Below are positions 1 through 6,587 of a stretch of DNA of 12,967 bases, in pieces. The DNA comes from Anaerolineales bacterium (GTDB lineage Bacteria; Chloroflexota; Anaerolineae; Anaerolineales; Villigracilaceae), in assembly GCA_016928525.1 (NCBI GenBank), contig JAFGKO010000214.1:1-12967 (forward strand). Reading direction: 5' to 3'. Numbering within the stretch: position 1 is the first letter of the stretch; each line of letters begins with the position of its first letter. The position numbers and the translations under genes are program-made. Below the pieces are notes generated by a model. It saw only the letters and a program-made list of their open reading frames with translations, searched no databases and was not told where the DNA came from.

Positions 1-447
1 GCCGACGCCAATGGTTAGCAAGCGAGGTTGGTCGGGCAGGTTCCACTCGATGGCAAGCAGGTACTCTTCGGCCTCGGGAGCAAGGTCGTTGTTGTGAGCC
101 AGCAGTACATGACCGTTGGTGGCCGGAGGGCAGGCAGCGAAGTCAGAGCAACGTGAGGGAGGAGGCGCGTTGAACAATTCCTCGACCGAGTCAACGAATA
201 GATCCAGGAAGTCCACGCCAGCGCCGTCCGCCACGCCGCGCAACTCTTCGAGTGTCCACGGAAAGGCACGCTCCGTGGCGGACAGATACGGCTGCGCAGC
301 CCGGCGATAATCCTCCCAAGCCCGGCCAGCCGGGAGCAAGCTGCGACTATAATCAAGCATTTTGCGGATGAGATCAGCGCAGGCCGAACCAATTTGTCGA
401 CCGCATTCGTAATGGCTGCCGGAGACGGTAAGTACCTGGAGGGTCAT
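1..447 (-). CDS. C45-family autoproteolytic acyltransferase/hydrolase, N-terminal part (cut by window edge)
   Basis: This partial gene reads off the left edge; 149 codons are visible with no stop. The start is the first ATG after an in-frame TGA, with a weak AAAGG Shine-Dalgarno 7 nt upstream. Seen: an N-terminal helical region (about 10-90), then RCSDFAA with Cys100, then NGHVLLAHNNDL (111-122). Family knowledge: acyl-CoA:6-aminopenicillanate acyltransferase-like (peptidase C45) proteins are Ntn-hydrolases. They cut themselves before a Cys in a C-[ST] setting and use that Cys as nucleophile. A 'G-x-V-x-x-x-x-N-x-D' strand follows the cut. Cys100-Ser101 and the downstream NND fit this well. 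The substrate is unknown; members act on amides or peptides, and beta-lactam activity should not be assumed. It is divergent from the hicBA operon across a 186-bp gap. The C-terminal half is outside the window, so completeness cannot be judged. Confidence 0.82.
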   Translation of the reverse strand, partial: MTLQVLTVSGSHYECGRQIGSACADLIRKMLDYSRSLLPAGRAWEDYRRAAQPYLSATERAFPWTLEELRGVADGAGVDFLDLFVDSVEELFNAPPPSRCSDFAACPPATNGHVLLAHNNDLAPEAEEYLLAIEWNLPDQPRLLTIGVG

Positions 448-522
448 GGGTATGCCTTTGTTGGCGTTATCGAATCAAGACGAAGTGAAAACGTGATCGG
501 TAAAATCAAAAAAGTTGCTTTT

Positions 523-544
523 TGTACTACAATAATATTGTACA
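523..544. promoter_or_regulatory. Operator-like inverted repeat upstream of hicBA
   Basis: Positions 528-542 form a perfect 7-1-7 inverted repeat (TACAATA, centre A535, TATTGTA). It overlaps a wider TGTAC (523-527)/GTACA (540-544) pair. It lies in the AT-rich gap between the divergent C45 gene and hicB, about 90 bp upstream of hicB. Toxin-antitoxin operons are commonly autorepressed at such palindromes. The HicB here is short and has no obvious DNA-binding domain, so the binding protein is unclear. A poor -35-like TTGCTT is present at 515-520. The symmetry is seen; the operator role is inferred. Confidence 0.4.
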
Positions 545-610
545 CCTTCCCCCCACGACAAAGCCCTCACGGACAGGAATCAGCGACACCGTGCCGAGAA
601 ATTTTGGCGA

Positions 611-616
611 TATAAT
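611..616 (+). promoter_or_regulatory. Possible hicBA -10 box (TATAAT)
   Basis: A perfect TATAAT lies 17 nt upstream of the hicB ATG. The hexamer 17 nt further upstream (ACCGTG) is a poor -35. A start point about 7 nt downstream would give a leader of only about 11 nt that still includes the AGAGG Shine-Dalgarno at 623-627. It is plausible but weak because the -35 does not match. Confidence 0.3.
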
Positions 617-633
617 CGAGCCAGAGGTACACT

Positions 634-867
634 ATGAGCGAATATCAATTTACTGTTGTCATCGAGCCGGATGAGCGGGGCTATCATGCCTTCGTTCCTG
701 CTCTACCGGGCTGTCATTCTTTTGGCGATTCTGTTGAGGAGGCACAAGCCAACATTCTTGAAGCCATTGAAGTGCACGTTGAATCCATGCTTGAGGATGG
801 TGAGGCTGTGCCTGCGGAACGCAATCCGGTTTTCATAACCCGACTTTCCGTTCCAATATCAACATGA
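634..867 (+). CDS. hicB: HicB-family antitoxin
   Basis: A 77-residue protein with the HicB fold signature: an N-terminal strand YQFTVVIEPDERGYHAFVPALPGCHSFGDSVEEAQANI read in pieces as 'Y-x-V-x-x-E-x-D-x-x-G-Y' (about 4-17), 'PALPGC' (22-27) and 'GDSVEEA' (31-37), then a helix. Known role: HicB has a partial RNase H-like fold, binds the HicA mRNA interferase and blocks its active site. AGAGG (623-627) sits 6 nt before the ATG. The last four bases overlap hicA (ATGA), so the pair is translationally coupled, with antitoxin before toxin. The protein is short. Many HicB proteins carry a C-terminal HTH or ribbon-helix-helix DNA-binding domain, and none is visible here. Confidence 0.9.
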   Translation: MSEYQFTVVIEPDERGYHAFVPALPGCHSFGDSVEEAQANILEAIEVHVESMLEDGEAVPAERNPVFITRLSVPIST

Positions 868-1100
868 GCGATAGAATCCCTCGTGTTCGCTGTGATGATC
901 TGGTCCGCGTTTTGAAGAAAGCTGGATTTGTCGAAAAGAGACAAAAAGGCAGCCACCTAAGCATGTGGCGCGGATCAGACAAACGGCGCGTGACCATCCC
1001 GATTCACCCGGGTAGGGAAGTTCCCATCGGTACATTACGAAGTATCCTGCGTGACGCGGATATTTCAGCAGACGATTTTCGCGCGCTACTCAAGAAATAA
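864..1100 (+). CDS. hicA: HicA-family mRNA interferase toxin
   Basis: A 78-residue protein of the usual HicA size. Seen: an N-terminal helix with LVRVLKKAGF (13-22), then the KGSH motif with catalytic His31, then VTIPIHPGREVPIGTL (43-58) and a closing helix. Known role: HicA folds like a double-stranded RNA-binding domain and cleaves mRNA using this His; HicB inhibits it. Translation starts at the ATGA overlap with hicB and has no separate strong Shine-Dalgarno. It ends just before a hairpin terminator. The motifs look intact, so the toxin is probably active. Confidence 0.92.
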   Translation: MSDRIPRVRCDDLVRVLKKAGFVEKRQKGSHLSMWRGSDKRRVTIPIHPGREVPIGTLRSILRDADISADDFRALLKK

Positions 1101-1107
1101 ATGTTGG

Positions 1108-1139
1108 CAACCCGTTCCGGCTTGAACGGGTTGTGTTTT
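1108..1139 (+). terminator. Rho-independent terminator-like hairpin after hicA
   Basis: CAACCCGTTC (1108-1117) pairs perfectly with GAACGGGTTG (1124-1133) around a 6-nt loop, followed by TGTTTTA. It begins 7 nt after the hicA stop and ends just before the Shine-Dalgarno (GGGAG, 1141-1145) of the KAP gene. No separate promoter for the KAP gene fits in the remaining space, so the hairpin may act as a partial terminator that lowers KAP expression relative to hicBA. The T tract is interrupted, so termination is probably incomplete. Confidence 0.6.
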
Positions 1140-1151
1140 AGGGAGAAACAC

Positions 1152-2348
1152 ATGCCCAATCCCAAAACCTACATCCTCGACGACCTGCCCACTGATAAAG
1201 ATGCTCTCGATTTCACGCCCTACGTCAAAACGCTGGTAGATGTGTGCAAGAGCGCCAGCACCCCGCTGACTATTGGTGTGTTCGGCACCTGGGGCTCCGG
1301 CAAGACCTCGCTGATGCGCATGGTACAAAAGGGTTTGCAAAAGGAGAATGATACGATAGCATGGTTCGATGCCTGGAAATATGACAAGGAGGAATCTCTC
1401 TGGCGGGCATTTCTACTGTGCATCCTGACAGCTCTAAAAGATACTGCAAAAAATAAAGGGCAACCTACAGAAGAATTTGAAAAACTTGAAACCCTGCTTT
1501 ACCGAGAATTGGAGATTGAAAAGGTTGGTGGCGTAACCATTGACTTAGCCAAGTTGGGTGGCAAAGTCGCTCAAGGCATCGCCCAACTCAGCCTCTCCTT
1601 TATTCCTGGCATTTCCACATTAACGAAATTAGTGGAAGAATTACAAAGCGGAGCTGCCTCAAGTGCTACTGGGGAAGCGATGGGAGCAATCCAACGCGAG
1701 CGGACCAAAATCTATATCGAACATGTACGATTTCTCGAACAATTCCATGGCAAATTCAGTGGTTTGGTAAAGCAACACATCCTTCCAAACCGGTTAGTTG
1801 TTTTCGTGGACGACCTGGATCGCTGCCTGCCCGAAAAAGCCATCGAGGTGTTGGAAGCCATCAAGTTGTTTGTGGACGCCACCGGTTGTGTGTTTGTGCT
1901 CGGCCTCGACCAGGATGTGATCGCGCGCGGGATCGAGATGAAATACAAAGAATTGGGGGAGAAGAAAGATGCCGAAGGCCAGGGGCATTTTACAATCGAA
2001 GGTATCCGCTATCTGGAAAAGATCATCCAGTTGCCTTTCAAAATCCCGCCAGTAGAACAAACCGATATGGGCGATTTCGTGCATGGCCTGACCACCGATT
2101 GGCCGCACGCGGAATGCCCGAAGGTTTTTGCTATTGGCCTGGGAGATAACCCACGCCAGATTAAACGCACCGTCAATGTCTTTTTGATGCTCTGGAAACT
2201 TGCGGAAAAACGCAAAGAAAAGTTAAAAGGTCAAATCAAGCCTATTCGATTGGCAAAAGTGGTTACCATTCAGGCGGTTTATCCAGAGTTGTATGAGTTA
2301 CTAAAGGAGGAACCTCGCTATCTTGTTGAGCTCGAAGATTTTTTATAA
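1152..2348 (+). CDS. KAP-family P-loop NTPase (probably the N-terminal half of a KAP-FGE fusion)
   Basis: 398 residues from the ATG at 1152, which has GGGAG 6 nt upstream; an earlier in-frame ATG at 1101 lies in the hairpin region and has no Shine-Dalgarno. Seen: Walker A GTWGSGKTS (45-53), the KAP hallmark WFDAWKY (71-77), Walker B VVFVDDLDR (216-224) with Asp220/221/223, sensor-like VLGLDQDVIARGI (249-261), and NPRQIKR (333-339). Known role: KAP NTPases are STAND-like ATPases, often membrane-linked and found in conflict or signalling proteins. The clear two-TM insertion of classical members is not obvious here; 125-160 is only mildly hydrophobic. The frame ends with TTTTTTA then TAA (2339-2348), while another frame continues into an FGE domain. 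Removing one T would join them, so this is probably a frameshifted half of a larger protein of roughly 735 residues. Confidence 0.85.
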   Translation: MPNPKTYILDDLPTDKDALDFTPYVKTLVDVCKSASTPLTIGVFGTWGSGKTSLMRMVQKGLQKENDTIAWFDAWKYDKEESLWRAFLLCILTALKDTAKNKGQPTEEFEKLETLLYRELEIEKVGGVTIDLAKLGGKVAQGIAQLSLSFIPGISTLTKLVEELQSGAASSATGEAMGAIQRERTKIYIEHVRFLEQFHGKFSGLVKQHILPNRLVVFVDDLDRCLPEKAIEVLEAIKLFVDATGCVFVLGLDQDVIARGIEMKYKELGEKKDAEGQGHFTIEGIRYLEKIIQLPFKIPPVEQTDMGDFVHGLTTDWPHAECPKVFAIGLGDNPRQIKRTVNVFLMLWKLAEKRKEKLKGQIKPIRLAKVVTIQAVYPELYELLKEEPRYLVELEDFL

Positions 2349-3372
2349 TGTCAAAGAAGGGCATGGAGAAGTAACGGATATTACAGTTAGTGATGGCAAA
2401 TCAGCAATGGTTTCCATAAAAGAAGAGACGCCACCCGCACTCGAGGGTTTCACTTCTCGTTCCTCTGTGCGTCGAATTTTAACTTTGCATTGGGGTACAA
2501 AACTAGCTGATGCTAATTTTGTTGGATTAAGACCTGACGAACTGCGTCCATATTTCACCCTCACCCGTCGCGCGGAAGCGCCAAAGGTGGAACTCATCGA
2601 AGCTCCACGACAGGCCTTCGAGCCGCAAATGGTGCGCATTCCCGCCGGAAAATTTTTGATGGGTTCTACATCAGAACAGGCTGAGCAAGTCATCAAGGCT
2701 GGTGCTGATCCATACTGGGTTGAAGATGAACAGCCGCAACGCGATGTGGAACTATCCGAATATTCAATTGGAAAATATCCCATTACAAACCGCGAATATC
2801 AAGTATTTATAAAGGATGCGGGGCATAAACCTCCTCAAGACTGGGATGATGGTCAGTACCCGGCTGAAAAAGGTGACCATCCTGTTATTTACGTTTCTTG
2901 GGAGGATGCTGATACCTATTGCAGGTGGCTGAGTCGGAAGACGAATAAGGTTTATCGTCTGCCGACCGAGGCTGAATGGGAAAAGGCTGCTCGTGGTACT
3001 GATGGCCGTGTTTGGCCTTGGGGAAATGAATTTGATGTCAATAAAGCAAACACAAAAGAATCAAACATCGGCACAACAACCTCTGTCGGGCAACTTTCCC
3101 CACAAGGTGATTCTTATTATGGATGTGCAGATATGATTGGGAATGTGTGGGAATGGTGTAATGACAAATGGTTTTTCAATAGTTCGAGTAAGGTTTCTAA
3201 AAGTTCACATATATCACTACAAGAAAACAATTTCATTGTGCGCGGAGGTTCTTTTCACCGCAACAGTTGGGATGCACGTTGTGCAACTCGTCGTGCTAAC
3301 AGATCTTCTTTGGTAGGTGAAGCAAAAGGATTTCGAGTTGCGCTTTCCAGCAATATAGCATTTGACGCCTGA
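2323..3372 (+). CDS. FGE-sulfatase/SUMF1-domain protein (probably the C-terminal half of the split KAP fusion)
   Basis: The longest frame starts at a TTG (2323) inside the KAP gene, 12 nt after an AGGAGG at 2305-2310; an ATG at 2407 is an alternative. Residues 1-100 form a linker (including RRILTLHWGTKLADANF and YFTLTRRAEAP). Residues 101-340 form an FGE/SUMF1 domain: MVRIPAGKFLMGS (103-115), YPITNREY (152-159), VSWEDADTYCRWL (191-203), YRLPTEAEWEKAARG (211-225), GNVWEWCND (273-281), VRGGSF (306-311), RCATR (319-323), KGFRVA (335-340). The fold is C-type-lectin-like. The two active-site cysteines of true formylglycine-generating enzyme, which lie between RGGS and RCA, are absent. A sensor or binding role is therefore more likely than sulfatase activation. 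Base use is AT-richer than gyrA and rpoC. The missing native start supports a frameshifted fusion with the KAP NTPase. Confidence 0.82.
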   Translation: MLSSKIFYNVKEGHGEVTDITVSDGKSAMVSIKEETPPALEGFTSRSSVRRILTLHWGTKLADANFVGLRPDELRPYFTLTRRAEAPKVELIEAPRQAFEPQMVRIPAGKFLMGSTSEQAEQVIKAGADPYWVEDEQPQRDVELSEYSIGKYPITNREYQVFIKDAGHKPPQDWDDGQYPAEKGDHPVIYVSWEDADTYCRWLSRKTNKVYRLPTEAEWEKAARGTDGRVWPWGNEFDVNKANTKESNIGTTTSVGQLSPQGDSYYGCADMIGNVWEWCNDKWFFNSSSKVSKSSHISLQENNFIVRGGSFHRNSWDARCATRRANRSSLVGEAKGFRVALSSNIAFDA

Positions 3373-3414
3373 TACCCTGCTCCCTTTCGACCTCTCCAAG
3401 TCGGCCATAAAAAT

Positions 3415-3446
3415 TCCCGCAGCCTGAACATTGTTCCACTGCGGGA
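3415..3446 (-). terminator. Hairpin terminator for the DUF433/gyrA side
   Basis: TCCCGCAG (3415-3422) pairs with CTGCGGGA (3439-3446). Inside the loop, GAACA-T-TGTTC (3425-3435) can extend the stem. Read on the minus strand, the hairpin is followed by ATTTTTATGG, a T5 tract, as in an intrinsic terminator. It sits 27 bp past the DUF433 stop. On the plus strand, the FGE gene ends 42 bp before it, but only a weak tail (ACACTTTAAG) follows the stem. The main role is therefore on the minus strand. Confidence 0.65.
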
Positions 3447-3473
3447 CACTTTAAGTCTTCACGGTTGCTTATT

Positions 3474-3710
3474 TCAACCGGCCAGTGGCAACAAAACATC
3501 CTGACGGACAACTTCAGCCGCGTAGGCCAGTGCGGCCTGGATGGATTCCCGCTTCAGTTGAGGATACGCATCCAGGATTTCATCAAAGGTCATACCATCC
3601 GCGACATTGCCAACGATAATCGAAACAGACACGCGAGTCCCTTTGATGCAAGGTTCGCCGTGATGAATATCGGGATCAATCGCAATATATTTTTTCCAGT
3701 TAATGCGCAT
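3474..3710 (-). CDS. DUF433 domain protein, antitoxin-like, without visible toxin partner
   Basis: 78 residues with the DUF433 pattern: IAIDPDIHHGEPCIKGTRVSV (read as I-x-x-D-P-x-x-x-x-G, residues 9-18, and P-C-I-K-G-T-R-V, 20-27), then DGMTFDEILDAYPQL (38-52) and a C-terminal helix. Family knowledge: DUF433 proteins are small winged-helix-like proteins, usually encoded just upstream of a PIN-like DUF5615 toxin as a putative toxin-antitoxin pair. No DUF5615 frame follows here; the next 100 bp hold only a terminator. The start is the ATG at 3710, with AGGAG 8 nt upstream. It lies 50 bp after the gyrA stop on the same strand and may be co-transcribed with it. Confidence 0.82.
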   Translation of the reverse strand: MRINWKKYIAIDPDIHHGEPCIKGTRVSVSIIVGNVADGMTFDEILDAYPQLKRESIQAALAYAAEVVRQDVLLPLAG

Positions 3711-3760
3711 TGCTTACTCTCCTATAACCAGTAACCAAATTGTAGCACAATCCCGTTGTT

Positions 3761-6346
3761 TTACTTTTTCTCCGCTGCAGGCTTTTTAGCCGCCGTTCTT
3801 TTTGTGACAGACCTCTTAACTGCCGCCTTCTTTGCCGCTGGCTTTTTCTTCCCCTTCGGGGACGATGTCGCCGGAGCCTTCTTCGCAGGCTTCCCCTCCA
3901 CCAGCTTTACGTAATTCTCCACCTCCCAGCCCATCACCACGGCCAACACCGCATCCCCGGCCTTCACCTCCACGGCGCTCTCGCCGCGCACCGCCGCGCG
4001 CTTGCGGACTGGGGCGGCATCCAGACGTGACGATTTCGGCGCGGCCTTGAGTAAGTGAATTGTTGCCACATGGTTGGGTTTGCCGCTTGCCAATCCCGCC
4101 AGCGTGACGCCTTTCGGCAGCACCCAGGCGATCACGCCGCGGCCATAACGTCCCTGCGTGGGGAAGTCGTTGACCGGCACGCGCTTGGCTTTGCCATCCG
4201 AGGCGATAAGGAAAATCTCACCTTTGTCGGGCGCCACGTCTGCGCCGACCACCTCATCGCCTACCCCCAGCTTGATGCCGTTCACCCCGGCGGCCACCAA
4301 TCCCATTGGGCGCACGTCCTCTTCCTTGAAGCGGATCGCGAATCCGCTGGAAACAGCCATTACGATCTCTTTTGCGCCATCCGTCAACAAGACCCAGCCG
4401 AGCGTATCTCCATCATTGACCTTGACTAGCGTAAACGGCTGCGCAGAGGGTCCTGGCAGCTCCCCCGCCAGCGACTTCTTGACCATGCCGCCGCGTGTCA
4501 CGGTAACAGCGTAAGTTTCCTCCGGCAATGTCGATCTTCGGGTTGGCAACGTAAAGACCGCAGCCAGTTTGTCACTCTCGCGCAGCGGTGAGACTTTGTG
4601 CCAGGGCGTGCCATCGCCGAGTTTGTCCGCTTGTGGCATGGTATGCACAGCCACTGCTGCAGCCTTCCCGCTTTCGGAGACCAAATAAAGCGTATCCGTT
4701 GTGGAGGCTTTTACCAGCCAGCGCGGCGCGTCGTTGCCGCTGGGGCGCGGCGTCTTCTCGTCGCGCGTGCGCGAGGCCAGCCCATCGGCGGTCACGCCCA
4801 CCCACACGGTCTGCTCGGGCAGCAGGTCGCTGGCGGTCAGCGATTTGACTGCTTTGCCTTTGCGCAGGCTGACGATCTGCGTACGGCGGCGGTCGCCGTA
4901 CGCGGCCTTGACCCTTAGCAATTCCTCGGCGGCTATCTGGCGCATCTTCTTCGGCGATTTGAGCAGCCCCTCCAGTTCCTTGATGAGCGCCACCATCTCC
5001 TTGTATTCAGTCTCGATCTTCTTGCGTTCCAGCGCAGCCAGGCGGCGCAACTGCATCTCCAGGATCGCGTTGGCCTGGACCTCCGTCAATTTAAAGCGCT
5101 TCATCAATTTTTGACGGGCAGTCTCGACGTCTGGCGCGTTGCGGATGAGCTTGATGACCTCGTCCAGGTTCTTGAGCGCGACCAGGTACCCTTCCAGGAT
5201 GTGCGCGCGCTGTTTGGCTTTGTCCAGATCATACTCGGCGCGTCGCTTGATGACTACCAGCCGGTGCTCGATATAGACGCGCAAGGCCTGCTTCAACGAG
5301 AGCATGCGCGGTTCACCATCCACCAGCGCCAGCAGGATGAGGCTGAAGGTGGATTGCATGGGTGTGCGGCGATAGAGATCAGCCAGAACCTTCTCTGGCT
5401 CGACATTCTTGGTCAGTTCGATCACAATGCGCATGCCCTGACGGTCGGATTCGTCGCGCAGGTCAGTGATGCCCTCGATGTCACCTTCGCGCGCCAGGGA
5501 GGCGATACGCTCGATCAGGCTGGATTTATTGACCATATACGGCAGTTCGGTAACGATCAACCGCGAACGACCGCGGTCCATTTCCTCGATATGGACTTTG
5601 GCCTGGATGCTCACGCGCCCGCGTCCGGACCCGTAAGCTGCCTCCAGTCCCTCTTCCCCCTTCTGCTGGACGATGACTCCGCCTGTCGGGAAGTCCGGTC
5701 CCTGCACAAAATTCATCAACTGCCCGACAGAGATGTCATCCAGCTTTTCCCAGCGCTCGAGCATGTAGACCAGCGCATCCACCACTTCGCCCAGGTTGTG
5801 CGGCGGGATGGAGGTGGACATGCCCACAGCGATCCCCGTCGCGCCGTTGACCAGCAGGTTGGGGATGGAGGCGGGCAGCACGGTGGGCTCGGTCAGTGTA
5901 TCGTCGAAATTGGGGACAAAATCGACCGTGTTCTTGCCGATGTCACTCAGGATGTCGAGGGCAGGCGCAGCCAGGCGCGCTTCGGTGTAACGCATGGCTG
6001 CCGGCGGGTCGCCATCGATCGAGCCGAAGTTGCCCTGTCCGTCCACCAGCAGCGTGCGCATGGAAAAATCCTGCGCCATGCGCGCCATGGCTTCGTACAC
6101 GGCCGAGTCGCCGTGCGGGTGGTATTTACCCAGCACTTCGCCCACGATGCGCGCGGATTTTTTGTAAGGCGAGTCGGCGCGTATGCCCATGTCGTACATC
6201 GCATATAAGATGCGACGATGCACCGGTTTGAGCCCATCACGGGCATCCGGCAAGGCGCGCGCTACGATGGTGCTCATGGCATAATCGAGGTACGCTTGCT
6301 GCATCTCGTGGTCGATGTCTATTTTCTTTACCAGGCCAAGTTCCAT
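3761..6346 (-). CDS. gyrA: DNA gyrase/topoisomerase IV subunit A
   Basis: 861 residues. The subunit makes the double-strand break in the type IIA topoisomerase with GyrB. Seen: the breakage-reunion domain (about 8-485), with [17 protein letters not shown] (32-48), the quinolone-region [10 protein letters not shown] (76-85; Ser81 and Glu85 at the E. coli 83/87 positions), catalytic Tyr120 in [18 protein letters not shown] (168-176), and a coiled-coil gate (about 365-480). The C-terminal pinwheel (about 490-815) lacks a QRRGGKG-type GyrA box at the usual first-blade site; that stretch is [13 protein letters not shown] (531-543). A degenerate QGRYGRG is at 731-737. The last 44 residues are a Lys/Ala/Pro-rich tail. 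The start ATG has GGAG 5 nt upstream, and a promoter and a long hairpin precede it. gyrB is not in the window. Whether it works as gyrase or topoisomerase IV is unsettled because of the missing box. Confidence 0.93.
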   Translation of the reverse strand: MELGLVKKIDIDHEMQQAYLDYAMSTIVARALPDARDGLKPVHRRILYAMYDMGIRADSPYKKSARIVGEVLGKYHPHGDSAVYEAMARMAQDFSMRTLLVDGQGNFGSIDGDPPAAMRYTEARLAAPALDILSDIGKNTVDFVPNFDDTLTEPTVLPASIPNLLVNGATGIAVGMSTSIPPHNLGEVVDALVYMLERWEKLDDISVGQLMNFVQGPDFPTGGVIVQQKGEEGLEAAYGSGRGRVSIQAKVHIEEMDRGRSRLIVTELPYMVNKSSLIERIASLAREGDIEGITDLRDESDRQGMRIVIELTKNVEPEKVLADLYRRTPMQSTFSLILLALVDGEPRMLSLKQALRVYIEHRLVVIKRRAEYDLDKAKQRAHILEGYLVALKNLDEVIKLIRNAPDVETARQKLMKRFKLTEVQANAILEMQLRRLAALERKKIETEYKEMVALIKELEGLLKSPKKMRQIAAEELLRVKAAYGDRRRTQIVSLRKGKAVKSLTASDLLPEQTVWVGVTADGLASRTRDEKTPRPSGNDAPRWLVKASTTDTLYLVSESGKAAAVAVHTMPQADKLGDGTPWHKVSPLRESDKLAAVFTLPTRRSTLPEETYAVTVTRGGMVKKSLAGELPGPSAQPFTLVKVNDGDTLGWVLLTDGAKEIVMAVSSGFAIRFKEEDVRPMGLVAAGVNGIKLGVGDEVVGADVAPDKGEIFLIASDGKAKRVPVNDFPTQGRYGRGVIAWVLPKGVTLAGLASGKPNHVATIHLLKAAPKSSRLDAAPVRKRAAVRGESAVEVKAGDAVLAVVMGWEVENYVKLVEGKPAKKAPATSSPKGKKKPAAKKAAVKRSVTKRTAAKKPAAEKK

Positions 6347-6361
6347 TGTTACTCCAGAATT

Positions 6362-6410
6362 CCCTCATCCCTTGCCCCTCTCCCAGCGGGAGAGGGGCAA
6401 GGGATGAGGG
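6362..6410. repeat. Perfect 23-bp hairpin (REP-like) in the gyrA leader
   Basis: Bases 6362-6384 are the exact reverse complement of 6388-6410, separated by the 3-nt loop AGC. The arms are pyrimidine- or purine-rich (the left arm begins CCCTCATCCC and ends CCCCTCTCCC). AATT at 6358-6361 and 6413-6416 could extend the stem past a CG bulge. No T tract follows on either strand, so it is not a normal terminator. It lies between the gyrA promoter and the Shine-Dalgarno (6352-6355), about 6 nt from the latter, so the RNA hairpin could affect ribosome loading. Its form suggests a dispersed palindromic repeat. Confidence 0.8.
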
Positions 6411-6436
6411 CGAATTAATGTTCTATACCCGCGCCA

Positions 6437-6465
6437 ATCTTAAGGGAGAAGGGGGAAAGCGTCAA
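6437..6465 (-). promoter_or_regulatory. gyrA promoter (TTGACG-17-TAAGAT)
   Basis: On the minus strand, TTGACG (6465-6460) and TAAGAT (6442-6437) are separated by exactly 17 nt, a good sigma-70-type match. Transcription would start near 6430, giving an 84-nt gyrA leader that contains the 23-bp hairpin. Confidence 0.6.
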
Positions 6466-6484
6466 GTCTATTCCATTTTTTAGG

Positions 6485-6500
6485 GCGACATTCATGTCGC
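6485..6500. repeat. Short palindrome GCGACA-TTCA-TGTCGC
   Basis: A 6-bp perfect inverted repeat around a 4-nt loop, between the gyrA promoter and the divergent membrane-protein gene. It is 20 bp upstream of the gyrA -35 box. A T6 run precedes it on the plus strand, so it is not a terminator on either strand. It could be a protein-binding site or part of a dispersed repeat. Apart from this, the promoter and the long hairpin, I see nothing in 6347-6587. Confidence 0.45.
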
Positions 6501-6587
6501 AGGTCGGGCATCCGAAAGGGTGATTTCAACGCACTACCGAATTGGACAGAATCGGTCAAATTATCTCTCTCTGGAGGCTTTATCGTT

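Noticed and set aside
15..392. Minus-strand 125-codon frame at the left edge
   Set aside because: The neighbouring minus-strand frame (1-447) gives a convincing C45 protein; this one is its out-of-frame shadow.
394..615. Plus-strand 73-codon frame
   Set aside because: It overlaps the C45 gene start and the hicBA promoter region; no Shine-Dalgarno and no recognisable domain.
2339..2374. -1 programmed frameshift at T-TTT-TTA
   Set aside because: The heptamer looks like a classic slip site, but the -1 frame reaches TAA at 2372-2374 after ten codons. Only a +1 or -2 change reaches the FGE frame.
5111..6208. Plus-strand open frame of 365 codons
   Set aside because: It lies fully antisense to the conserved GyrA core. 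Its composition is His/Gln/Asp-rich, as expected from reverse reading of GC-rich codons, and no domain is recognisable.
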